Of a stretch of 57,988 nucleotides of DNA, positions 1 to 8,354 are shown in pieces. Every line of letters starts with the position of its first letter. Position 1 is the first letter of the stretch. This DNA comes from an uncultured Acetobacter sp. Its GTDB lineage: Bacteria; Pseudomonadota; Alphaproteobacteria; Acetobacterales; Acetobacteraceae. The notes under the pieces were generated by a model. It was not told where the DNA came from. It worked only from the letters and a program-made list of their open reading frames with translations, and did no database searches. The stretch covers positions 1-57,988 of the forward strand of contig NZ_CALLXM010000326.1 in assembly GCF_937875265.1 (NCBI RefSeq). Direction: 5' to 3'. The position numbers and the translations under genes are program-made.

Positions 1-2
1 AT

Positions 3-932
3 TTTGGGTGGCGGGATTTTGTCCATGCATCCTTGTCTGAATGGCCAACATGGCTTGCTATTGTGTTCTGTTACGGTGGTTGGTGGTCTCTGGGGTATTG
101 GCTTTATCCAGTAGCACCATGGGCTGCATTGGCAGGGTTGGCGATAGTTGTCGCATTCCATTCTTCTTTGCAGCATGAGGCCATTCATGCTCATCCAACA
201 CCATCTACACTGTGCAACGAACTGCTGCTGGGGTTGCCGCTTGGGCTGGCATACCCTTACCGACGTTACCGTGAGACCCATTTGCAGCATCATGATGATG
301 AGAACCTGACTGACCCTTATGCTGACCCCGAAAGTTATTATTGGGATAGCAATGAGTGGGCAAAGCTGGGGCGTGTCTATCGGTTTCTGCTCGGCGTAAA
401 CCAGACCCTTTTGGGGCGTCTGCTGCTTGGTCCACTATTTGGGAGTTTACGATTTTTTATCGCAGATATGCGCGTTATTGCTGCAGGCAACCAGAAGGTC
501 GGGTTGGCATGGGCTATTCATGGTGTTTCAGTTCTGATCGTTGCGGCAATTGTTACGTTTGGCTTCCATATATCATTCTGGCTGTATGCTCTTGGCCCAG
601 CCTATATTGGTACATCTCTTATTGGCATGCGCTCCTATTGTGAGCATCGGTGGCATGATGCAACAGGCGGAAGAACCATTATTGTAGAGGGGTCACTACT
701 TTCTTTTTTATTCCTCTTTAACAACCTGCATAGTGTTCATCATCATTATCCTGGCCAACCGTGGTTTCGGTTGCGCCAGCTCTACTATGCAGACCGGACG
801 GCATGGCAGGCTCTCAACCACGGTTACGTTTTTAAAGGGTATCGTGCAATTCTCTGGCAGTATCTGTTGCATGCCAAGGAACCACTGCTGCACCCTGCAC
901 AACAAAAATCTGAGAAAAAGAAATGGGCATGA
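3..932 (+). CDS. Fatty-acid-desaturase-family membrane protein (5' partial)
   Basis: This is an integral membrane di-iron desaturase/hydroxylase-family protein. The three histidine clusters of the family are visible: HEAIH (about residues 48-52 counted from the TTG at 33), HLQHH (83-87) and HSVHHH (about 234-239). They would bind the two irons at the cytoplasmic face. Hydrophobic stretches lie near residues 8-45, 65-75, 160-185 and 190-200. The reading frame is open to the left edge with no convincing start; the TTG at 33 is possible, but an upstream start outside the window is more likely. The stop overlaps the start of the next gene (ATGA at 929-932), so the two are probably translated together. 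The substrate (acyl lipid, carotenoid or small molecule) cannot be told; the partner genes do not suggest ordinary membrane-lipid desaturation. Confidence 0.85.
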   Translation, partial: FGWRDFVHASLSEWPTWLAIVFCYGGWWSLGYWLYPVAPWAALAGLAIVVAFHSSLQHEAIHAHPTPSTLCNELLLGLPLGLAYPYRRYRETHLQHHDDENLTDPYADPESYYWDSNEWAKLGRVYRFLLGVNQTLLGRLLLGPLFGSLRFFIADMRVIAAGNQKVGLAWAIHGVSVLIVAAIVTFGFHISFWLYALGPAYIGTSLIGMRSYCEHRWHDATGGRTIIVEGSLLSFLFLFNNLHSVHHHYPGQPWFRLRQLYYADRTAWQALNHGYVFKGYRAILWQYLLHAKEPLLHPAQQKSEKKKWA

Positions 933-1753
933 AATTCATAGCCAGCATGCCAATGTATGACCAACCTCAGGAACGGGGTACACTTGATGCAACATGGATT
1001 CAGGTGCGTGATGCTTTGCGCCAGAACGGTGTGCCTGCACCAGACGCGCTTGTCCGTCGCAATGCTGATCTTCCGCCGGTACCGGGTGGGATACGGGATG
1101 CCGTGGGACGTCTTGTTGCGCCAGACCCAGCATCTTTACCGCCGGATGAACTGGACCTTTCGGTTGTGTGGCGGCACCCGGCCCTGTTGTTTGGAGAAAC
1201 GTGTTGGGGACCTTTGCAGCATGGGCTGGGTGATTTTGTGCATGTTGTCGAGCAGAACAGCTACGAGGGGCTGACAGGAGGGCAGGGTATTTTTTATCGC
1301 AGTGCGCTTTTGGTGGCGCGTGGGAATTATAATGCATGCGATGCTTCGCCCACGTCTCATGTCAATATTGTGCAGGCCATGACCGGTCGGCACTTTATGT
1401 TTAACGATCACGTATCGCAATCCGGTTATCTGTCTGTTGTCCGTGATTTGCAGAGGCAAGGTGCTTCTCTGGAGGTTTGTTCCGGCACAACCATGACAGG
1501 GAGCCATCTGGCCTCCATGATGCACATTGTCAATGGAAGCGCTGATATTGCCGCAATTGATTGTCGAACCTGGGCCATGCTCCGTCGGGCGGACCCAATA
1601 GCGGCCGATCGTCTGCGAGTCATAGGCTGGACAACGCCATCTATAGGCTTGCCATTTGTTTGTTCACGGCACATCCGTAGTGCACTGCGCCGAACGGTTG
1701 CTAAGGTAGCACAGACGATCATGCCCACTATCCGATATGATTATTATGTTTAG
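929..1753 (+). CDS. PhnD-like substrate-binding-fold protein without signal peptide
   Basis: The sequence resembles the phosphate/phosphonate-type periplasmic binding fold (PhnD-like family). It opens directly with the first beta strand (MKFIASMPMYD). The middle has the family-like run YRSALLVARG followed by a segment rich in small polar residues, and the end has PSIGLPFVCS. There is no signal peptide or lipobox, and no ABC permease or ATPase is next to it, so it may be a cytoplasmic binding protein or enzyme rather than a transporter part. The ATG at 929 is preferred: it overlaps the desaturase stop by 4 nt and starts at the natural fold boundary; the ATG at 923 is possible. The ligand is unknown. 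Family assignment is fairly sure, function is not. Confidence 0.7.
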   Translation: MKFIASMPMYDQPQERGTLDATWIQVRDALRQNGVPAPDALVRRNADLPPVPGGIRDAVGRLVAPDPASLPPDELDLSVVWRHPALLFGETCWGPLQHGLGDFVHVVEQNSYEGLTGGQGIFYRSALLVARGNYNACDASPTSHVNIVQAMTGRHFMFNDHVSQSGYLSVVRDLQRQGASLEVCSGTTMTGSHLASMMHIVNGSADIAAIDCRTWAMLRRADPIAADRLRVIGWTTPSIGLPFVCSRHIRSALRRTVAKVAQTIMPTIRYDYYV

Positions 1754-1762
1754 CGCCTGCGG

Positions 1763-1800
1763 GCCTCATGCCGTGGTATGCAGGGCATGCTTTATGAGGC
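1763..1800 (+). terminator. Possible stem-loop terminator after the desaturase/PhnD-like pair
   Basis: GCCTCAT (1763-1769) and ATGAGGC (1794-1800) can pair around a 24-nt loop, 10 nt after the stop codon, followed by T-rich sequence from about 1810. The loop is large and there is no clean U-tract next to the stem, so this is a weak call. Confidence 0.3.
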
Positions 1801-1977
1801 ATGCGATATGCTTTCTTTAATATTTTATTATCAAAGAAAATCGTAATTTGCTTTAATAACGCAACACTGAGTGTCGTAAGGTAAACAGCGAATAAAATAG
1901 TGATTTTTGGCATATATGGCGCATACGCCACAACGCCATCTCCCATATGCAAGTACGTTGTTGGAACTGAGGCAGGT

Positions 1978-3201
1978 ATGGAAGTATCGACCCTGATTTA
2001 TTTTGTAAGCCTCGTTCGCAATCATTCTGTAAATGATGCGGCTATGGAGTTGAACGTCAGCCCTACGACTATCAATCATGCCGTATACGCGCTTGAGCTG
2101 AGTGCTGGAGTTCCCTTGTTGCTGCGGAATGCGCATGGCCGCAAATCTGTTCCTATAACAACAGCATATGGCGAAAGTTTTCATCGTACCGCTGTTCTTT
2201 TTCTTCAGTCCTGCCTGCGGCTCATCTCTCCTGCTGGCAGGGAGGAAGAGTTGATTACGCAGTTAAGCGAACAGGAGCTTCATAAAATAAGGCAGTCAGG
2301 CATAACCTTTAGAATGATCTCTTATTTTCTGCATGTTTGTGATGCAGGCAGTATTTCCGCTGCCGCAAAAGGGCTGGCAGTGACCCAACCGACATTATCG
2401 CGTCAGATTAGTAAGTTTGAAACTGTTCTGGGTTTCCATATTTTTGAAAGAACACACACAGGCATGCAACTGACCGCTGCTGCGCAGCCAATCAAGGCCA
2501 TATGCGAGACTACAGCGCTTCTTTTTGAACGTCTGAGGCGGAGTATTAGCCTTGGATATTCCCGCGCGGTGAAAGACCTTAAATTTGCGGCAATGATTCC
2601 ATCCAGTAGTAAAAGTGCTCTGGCTTCTTTGCTGGCCGGGCTTATTCCTCTCTGGCATAATCGTGCTTATCAGCCGCCCCTGAGTATCGCAACAATTGTA
2701 GTGCCAGCCATTGTTGCAGGTCTTCTTGATAAAACCTACGATGTTGGGTTGGTCGATGTTATTGACGTACCACCAACATTAGATTTTCTGGATTTTGAAA
2801 CATCACCGATTTTTCTAGTTTTTGGAAAAACGGATCAGAAACTGTCCTTATATAATGACCCGGAAAATATTATAGCTGTGAGCACCATGGCTCTTCCAAG
2901 CTTTGGGACCGGCATGCGACATCTTACGGATGCCTATCTGGAGAGTGCAGCCGTGCGCCCACGCGCTGTACTGGAAACACAGTCCATGTCCCTTATGCTC
3001 CGGCTTGTGGAGGACAATATCTGCTGTGCCATTTTACCGGCAGGATCTTTTGAAGACCATAATGTTTTTTCCAAACAACTGCCTCGAAGATTTTCGCGTA
3101 CAATCCGCCTGTTATGGCGGCGCGATTATAGCAATAAGGATGTGATTGGCCGCCTGGCATCGGCATTACAGGAAGTCCGCTCGGGTTCGCGATGTTGTTA
3201 A
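1978..3201 (+). CDS. LysR-type regulator with two tandem winged-helix domains
   Basis: From the ATG at 1978 this is a 407-residue protein. It has a first LysR-like winged helix (about 1-70, with VNDAAMELNVSPTTINHAVYALE), a second and more canonical one (about 111-172, with SISAAAKGLAVTQPTLSRQISKFE), then a LysR effector-binding domain (about 195-400). Usual LysR proteins are about 300 residues with one such domain; the extra 100 residues at the N-terminus explain the length. The frame can be extended to a GTG at 1900, but the added residues do not look like part of either domain, while the ATG at 1978 starts the first helix properly. It lies 57 nt upstream of the TBDR-lyase-OCD genes on the same strand and probably controls them. 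The ligand is unknown. Confidence 0.88.
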   Translation: MEVSTLIYFVSLVRNHSVNDAAMELNVSPTTINHAVYALELSAGVPLLLRNAHGRKSVPITTAYGESFHRTAVLFLQSCLRLISPAGREEELITQLSEQELHKIRQSGITFRMISYFLHVCDAGSISAAAKGLAVTQPTLSRQISKFETVLGFHIFERTHTGMQLTAAAQPIKAICETTALLFERLRRSISLGYSRAVKDLKFAAMIPSSSKSALASLLAGLIPLWHNRAYQPPLSIATIVVPAIVAGLLDKTYDVGLVDVIDVPPTLDFLDFETSPIFLVFGKTDQKLSLYNDPENIIAVSTMALPSFGTGMRHLTDAYLESAAVRPRAVLETQSMSLMLRLVEDNICCAILPAGSFEDHNVFSKQLPRRFSRTIRLLWRRDYSNKDVIGRLASALQEVRSGSRCC

Positions 3202-3258
3202 GAGTATATGCCTTCCTTGAATTCCGGAACTCAGTAATGTCTTCGAAAGAAAAATAAT

Positions 3259-5604
3259 ATGGTAAAGACACGTATTTTTTTAACGGTATCAACTCTTTTG
3301 AGCGGTATCGGTTATCCATTGTTCGCTTATGCCCAAAGTGATGCTGCACCAGCGGTCATTAAAAGTGACCCGGGGAAAAAAGCTGTGAAAAAGGACGATA
3401 AAAAGAAAAATGTCGCAGATAATATAGAATCCATTGCCGTTTTTGGGCACGGGTCGACCCGCCAGACGATGTCCATAGGTCGTGCCAGTATGCAGCAGAG
3501 TGCTCCAGGAACATCAGCGCTCAAGGTGCTGAACGAACTGCCGGGCGTTTTATATCAGTCTGCTGATCCTTTTGGTGTGTATGAATATTCCAGTCAGATA
3601 TTTATGCGCGGTTTCAGCCAGTCCCAGCTTGGGTTTACGCTGGATGATGTTCCCTTGGGGGACCAGCAGTTCAATAATTACAATGGCCTTGGTGTTACAC
3701 GCGCTATTATTTCCGATAATATTGGAAGTGTGAATGTCTCGCAGGGGGCCGGGGGCATTGATGTTGCCTCAACGAGCAATCTGGGTGGCGCGATAGAAAT
3801 TCACTCGATGGATCCGTCACACAAGCGTGGTGGTGCTGTATCCCAAACGTTTGGAAGTAATTCGACTTTTCGAACCTTTGCGCGACTGGATAGTGGAGAC
3901 CTCAACCAATCTGGAACACGTTTTTCCGTTTCCTACGCCCGTCTGAACGGTAATTTGTGGAAAGGGCAGGGTTACGATCATTCTGATCAGGTTAATGCCA
4001 AGTTTGTTCAGCCTCTCGCGCGGGACTCATCGCTCAAGGTCTTCTTTGACTGGAGCTCGACCCAGCAGTTTGATTATCAGGATATGACCAAGAACTGGCT
4101 CTCGACCGCAGGAGCGAATTTGTCCAATTATTATCCCGATTATACTGCGGCCTATCAGGCGGCTCAGGGAACCTATCCTGCGCAGATCAGCAAGACAAAT
4201 GACCCCAAAGATGCGGCCTATTATGCTGGAACCGCCAATAGAGTGGATTATCTGGGGGGGATTACGCTGGATGAAAACCTGACGTCAAACCTGAACTGGA
4301 AAACCACCCTTTATGGTCATGCGGATACAGGATACAGCACATGGACGACGCCCTATAAAGCCTCGCCCAACGGAGCGCCATTATCTCAGCGGGTGCAGCA
4401 GCCACAGGTTGCGCGTGGTGGGTTTGAAAGCGCGGTAACATGGAAAGTCGCGCGCAATACGTTTAACGCTGGCGTCTGGTACGAATACGGGAACTTTGAA
4501 ACCGGTCGTTATTTTTCGCAGGCGCCTCTTCTGGGGCAGGGTACACTTGGTAACCCAACAAACGGTTTTCCAGCAGACAAGATATTTGCAACGGCATGGC
4601 ATGAAGCGTTTTCGTCCAACACATTTGTGTTTCACATGCAGGATACATACCATGTGACAGATACACTCAAAATCAATGCCGGTTTCAAATCCATGATTGT
4701 GAACGCTGGCAACAGCGTTCTTGCGCAGGACGAGACGATTAACGGCAAACCTATCGCGCAAGGCCACCTTGAGGCATCCAATGCCTTCTTACCCCAGATT
4801 TCGGCCAACTGGCGTTTTCTGCCTCATCATGAACTGTTTTTTGATGTGTCGCACAATATGCGTGCTTTTCCTGAGGACGGGTTTGGTACCAATATTTCGG
4901 CAAGCCCGTGGACAGCCTCCCAGGCTTCTTTTCAGGAAACAAAGAAAACTCTGCGGCCGGAAACGGACTGGGTTTATGAGGGCGGCTATCGTTTCAGTTC
5001 GCAGTATATCAGTGCGCTAGCTTCTCTTTATCGGATCAATTTTTCCAACCGCTTACAGTTGATTACTAACTCGGCTGGTATTAATCCGGTGACTGCCGTG
5101 CAGAATGTTGGTGGCGTTACAACCAACGGGGCAGAGGCTAGTATTACAGTGCGACCTGTGCACGGACTATCAATCTATAATTCGTTTTCGTATGCTCATT
5201 CAACATATGACCAGAACGTTGTTACGTCCAATAGCCTGCAGGCCATTCGTGGCAAGTTAGTACCTAATTATCCGCAGTTTATGTATAAAGCCAATATTGC
5301 CTATCAGTTAGGTGATCTTAACCTGCATGTGGACGGGTCCTATATTTCTCGGCGAGAGCTGACTTATACAAATGACTTGCGTGTGCCAGGATATTTTTTG
5401 ATGAATTTTGGTGCACGGTATAATTTTGGTGATGCCGGGCCGTTTAAAGGTATTAATGCAAGTTTCAATATATATAATCTGACCAACAAGACGTATGTTG
5501 CCACAACCAATGAACTGGGAAATAATTTTGTCAATACTGGCTACAATTATTTCCTTATGGGCGCGCCCAGGCAGTTTTTTGGTACAATCGGCACAGCGTT
5601 CTGA
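3259..5604 (+). CDS. TonB-dependent outer membrane receptor
   Basis: This is a 781-residue outer membrane beta-barrel for energised uptake of a scarce substrate through TonB-ExbBD. A Sec signal peptide is visible (MVKTRIFLTV..., ending near AYA-QSD), followed by a lysine-rich linker, a plug domain (about 70-190, with ALKVLNELPGVL and IFMRGFSQSQLGFTLDDVPLG) and a long barrel ending in phenylalanine (GTIGTAF), as expected for barrel assembly. There is no N-terminal signalling domain. The stop codon overlaps the ATG of the lyase gene by 1 nt (TGATG at 5602-5606), so receptor and enzyme are translationally coupled; the receptor probably brings in the substrate of the two enzymes behind it. It shares its plug style with the receptors at 28649 and 51075 in this window. 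Confidence 0.93.
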   Translation: MVKTRIFLTVSTLLSGIGYPLFAYAQSDAAPAVIKSDPGKKAVKKDDKKKNVADNIESIAVFGHGSTRQTMSIGRASMQQSAPGTSALKVLNELPGVLYQSADPFGVYEYSSQIFMRGFSQSQLGFTLDDVPLGDQQFNNYNGLGVTRAIISDNIGSVNVSQGAGGIDVASTSNLGGAIEIHSMDPSHKRGGAVSQTFGSNSTFRTFARLDSGDLNQSGTRFSVSYARLNGNLWKGQGYDHSDQVNAKFVQPLARDSSLKVFFDWSSTQQFDYQDMTKNWLSTAGANLSNYYPDYTAAYQAAQGTYPAQISKTNDPKDAAYYAGTANRVDYLGGITLDENLTSNLNWKTTLYGHADTGYSTWTTPYKASPNGAPLSQRVQQPQVARGGFESAVTWKVARNTFNAGVWYEYGNFETGRYFSQAPLLGQGTLGNPTNGFPADKIFATAWHEAFSSNTFVFHMQDTYHVTDTLKINAGFKSMIVNAGNSVLAQDETINGKPIAQGHLEASNAFLPQISANWRFLPHHELFFDVSHNMRAFPEDGFGTNISASPWTASQASFQETKKTLRPETDWVYEGGYRFSSQYISALASLYRINFSNRLQLITNSAGINPVTAVQNVGGVTTNGAEASITVRPVHGLSIYNSFSYAHSTYDQNVVTSNSLQAIRGKLVPNYPQFMYKANIAYQLGDLNLHVDGSYISRRELTYTNDLRVPGYFLMNFGARYNFGDAGPFKGINASFNIYNLTNKTYVATTNELGNNFVNTGYNYFLMGAPRQFFGTIGTAF

Positions 5605-7145
5605 TGACAGATCATTCTGACAGCCAGAGTGTTCTGCTGGCGCCTGGTCAAACAGGTATTGCCGATATCGAGCGTATTGCTCTTACCGGGCATAAGGTTC
5701 TGCTATCAGCTCAGGCATCGGCGAATATTGAGGCAGGGCATGCCTGTCTGTTGCATCACATTGCCGCAGGGGCAACAATTTATGGCGTGAATACCGGGCT
5801 CGGAGCTAACGTGGACACACCGCGCCAGCCAAGCACAGCAAGTGCACAGCAGCACAGTATAATCTGGGCTCGCGCCAGTGGCGCCGGACCATCCGCTACC
5901 AATGCACAGGTCCGTGCCATGATGGCCGTGAGGCTGGCACGGCTGACACTGGGTCGTTCGGGTATTTCTCCTGCCGTTGCAACGGCGCTGGCCACTATGC
6001 TCAATAATAATATTACGCCGGTTGTCCCGCTTGTCGGTGCTTTGAGCGAGGGAGATCTGGCACCAATGGCCCACATTGCCAGTATTCTTACAGGTAAGGG
6101 ACATGCCAGCGTAGCAGGGAAGGGCAGGGTATCGGGGGCTGAGGCGTTTGCACAGATAGGGATACCGTTGCCTGCTTTGGGGCCAAAAGATGGTCTTACG
6201 CTTATTTCCACTAATTCCGCGTCCATCGGGCTCGCATGCCTTAATCTTGGCAGTATCCACAGGCTCATGCGTGCCCATATTGCTGCGCTGGCTTTGTCAT
6301 GCGAGGGGTTTTGCGCAAATCTCTCTCCATTTCAGCCTGGGAGCGTGCATTTACGGCCCGCGTCAGGACAGATGGAGGTTAGTTATGCGCTCCTTGGGTT
6401 ACTGGATGGCGGCACTTTGAACCATGAAGGGTCTGCTCGCCGGTTGCAGGACCCGATCAGTTTTCGGAGCGCAGCCTCCATTGCTGGAGGAGCGTTGGAA
6501 AGCCTGCAACAGGCGCAGCGTGCTGTTGAGCTTGAATTGTCTTCCAGTGACGATAACCCGGCAATCGTGGCGGAAACAAACAGTATTATCCCGAACGGAA
6601 ACTTTGACCCGACGCATGTGGCCGTTGCGGTTGATGCCCTGCATCTGGCCCTGGCAAGGGTGGCGGCTGCAACCGGGGAGCGAATTATGAAAATGATGTC
6701 TCCCTCATTGTCTGGTTTGCCGCGCTTTCTGGCTGAACCGGGAGGAGATGGTACAGGCTTTGCGCCCGTGCAAAAAACGGTTGCTGCACTGGTGGCGGAG
6801 ATTGTGCATGACGCGACCCCACTGCCCCCCGTGGTTATTCCGGTTGCCGAGCGTGTAGAAGATTACGCGTCTCTGCTTTTTCCTGCCTTATGTCACGGAA
6901 AACGCCTGATTTCGCGGATGTATGAACTAAGTGCCATAGAAATCATGGTGGCCGTGCGGGCTATTGTTCTGCGCCCGCCTGTTTGTCTGGGGGCGGGAAC
7001 TCAGGCGTTGCTGGACAGACTTGGTTCCTTATGCCCTCAACTGCCGTTGGAACACCCAGTGGCAGATAATATTGCCCTTCTTACTCAGGCTATAGAACAC
7101 CCCGATTTTTTAGCGTCCTTCGGTATTTTGGCTGATGGCGAATAG
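5604..7145 (+). CDS. Aromatic amino acid lyase family (HAL-like) protein lacking the MIO triad
   Basis: The 513-residue protein has the histidine/phenylalanine ammonia-lyase fold. Visible family marks are YGVNTGLG (residues 60-67, containing the catalytic tyrosine), GDLAPMAHI (150-158), LQDPISFRS and SSDDNPAI. Family members make their electrophilic MIO cofactor from an Ala-Ser-Gly triad just before Asp-Leu-Ala-Pro. Here that place reads Gly-Ala-Leu-Ser-Glu-Gly (residues 145-150), so no Ala-Ser-Gly is present and the standard cofactor should not form. The protein may run a different, MIO-independent reaction or be catalytically altered; it should not be called histidine ammonia-lyase (HutH) on similarity alone. 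No other hut gene is near. It starts 1 nt inside the receptor stop and is followed 56 nt later by an OCD-family enzyme. Confidence 0.88.
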   Translation: MTDHSDSQSVLLAPGQTGIADIERIALTGHKVLLSAQASANIEAGHACLLHHIAAGATIYGVNTGLGANVDTPRQPSTASAQQHSIIWARASGAGPSATNAQVRAMMAVRLARLTLGRSGISPAVATALATMLNNNITPVVPLVGALSEGDLAPMAHIASILTGKGHASVAGKGRVSGAEAFAQIGIPLPALGPKDGLTLISTNSASIGLACLNLGSIHRLMRAHIAALALSCEGFCANLSPFQPGSVHLRPASGQMEVSYALLGLLDGGTLNHEGSARRLQDPISFRSAASIAGGALESLQQAQRAVELELSSSDDNPAIVAETNSIIPNGNFDPTHVAVAVDALHLALARVAAATGERIMKMMSPSLSGLPRFLAEPGGDGTGFAPVQKTVAALVAEIVHDATPLPPVVIPVAERVEDYASLLFPALCHGKRLISRMYELSAIEIMVAVRAIVLRPPVCLGAGTQALLDRLGSLCPQLPLEHPVADNIALLTQAIEHPDFLASFGILADGE

Positions 7146-7201
7146 GTAATATTGCTTCCTGTTTATGTAGGTTTGCAAAAATTTTTCAGGAAAAGAAAAA
7201 C

Positions 7202-8203
7202 ATGACCGATGTCCAGATCAACTACCTTAATGGTGCTGATGTCGCCCGTCTTTCCCTAACGGACAGCGAGATCATGGAGGCTGTGTCAGGCGCTCTTGCA
7301 GCGCAGTCACATGGGCAGACTGTGGTTGAACCACGTGTGCATCTTGTGCCCGAGAGTTCGGATAAAGGTCATTTCAACGTCCTGCGAGGTGTCATTCAGC
7401 CTCTGGGTCTTGCTGGTGTTAAAATTGTTGGTGATTTTGTCGATAATTATAAACAGAATCTGCCGTCCGAAATGGCTGTTCTCAATCTGTTTGACCCTGT
7501 GACCGGCATGCCAAAAGCCATTATTGATGCCACGCGGATTACAGATATGCGCACTGGAGCGATGACCGCACTGGGTGCGCGTTTTCTGGCTCCTCGGAAT
7601 AGTCGCATACTTGGGCATATTGGCACGCGTGGAACAGCATATTGGAATATAAGACTTCTTGATCACCTCTTTGATTTTGAGGAAATACGCGTGCATTCCC
7701 GCAGGGAAGAAAGCCGACAGTCCTTTGCACGGCGGTTGGAGCAGGACTTGGGTAAAAAGGTGATTGTTACAACAACATGGGAAGCCTGTCTGGACGGGGC
7801 AGATATTCTGGTGGAGGCCAGTCGGTTACCAGAACCCACGCCACTCCTGAAAACCGAGTGGGTTCGCAAGGGCGCATTGATTATTCCATATGGCACTATG
7901 AGCGCTCTGGAGCTCAGTTTAACAGATGTGATTGATAAAGTGGTGGTGGATGACTGGGGGCAATGTGGTCCAGGCCGCCCATACGGTGCTCTGCGTCAGC
8001 ACGTAGATCAGGGGAAGATCACGCGCGAGACTCTTTACGCAGAGTTGTGTGATATTGTTGGAGGAAAATTGCCAGGCAGGGAGAGTGATGACGAGACGAT
8101 ACTGTTCTGGCACCGAGGGTTAAGCATTACCGATATTGCATTGGGCGCGGCCCTGTTGAACAAGGCAGCCAAGCTTGGAATTGGCCAGAAGCTGCAATTT
8201 TAA
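7202..8203 (+). CDS. Ornithine cyclodeaminase / mu-crystallin family protein
   Basis: This 333-residue NAD(P)-dependent enzyme belongs to the family that includes ornithine cyclodeaminase, ketimine reductases and alanine dehydrogenases. The N-terminal substrate domain carries K74 in GVKIVGDF and R112/R117 in TRITDMRTGAMTALGA, which match the conserved substrate-binding positions. The Rossmann loop reads GHIGTRGTA (138-146) instead of the common GTGxQA, so nucleotide preference may differ. A good ribosome binding site (AGGAAAAG) precedes the ATG at 7202. As last gene of the receptor-lyase unit it probably acts on the same imported compound. It is clearly different in sequence from the OCD-family protein at 35631. 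Confidence 0.9.
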   Translation: MTDVQINYLNGADVARLSLTDSEIMEAVSGALAAQSHGQTVVEPRVHLVPESSDKGHFNVLRGVIQPLGLAGVKIVGDFVDNYKQNLPSEMAVLNLFDPVTGMPKAIIDATRITDMRTGAMTALGARFLAPRNSRILGHIGTRGTAYWNIRLLDHLFDFEEIRVHSRREESRQSFARRLEQDLGKKVIVTTTWEACLDGADILVEASRLPEPTPLLKTEWVRKGALIIPYGTMSALELSLTDVIDKVVVDDWGQCGPGRPYGALRQHVDQGKITRETLYAELCDIVGGKLPGRESDDETILFWHRGLSITDIALGAALLNKAAKLGIGQKLQF

Positions 8204-8301
8204 AAATCTTGTTAAATTATATATAAGTCTGAAATCATGACACAATGACGTCAAACAACGGTTTTTCAATCCCTACTGATCGTGTGATAATCCTTTATAC
8301 G

Positions 8302-8334
8302 ATCCGGACCAGAAGCGGTTGTTCTGGCCCGGAT
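8302..8334. terminator. Hairpin between convergent genes
   Basis: ATCCGG-A-CCAGAA (8302-8314) pairs with TTCTGG-C-CCGGAT (8322-8334) with one mismatch and a 7-nt loop. It sits between the OCD stop (8203) and the oxidoreductase stop (8355), where a shared terminator for both strands would be expected. There is no clear U-tract on either side. Confidence 0.45.
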
Positions 8335-8354
8335 ATCTTATCAGTGGATGGCGA

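Noticed and set aside
5604..7145. Naming the lyase HutH
   Set aside because: The Ala-Ser-Gly triad is missing and there are no other histidine-utilisation genes.
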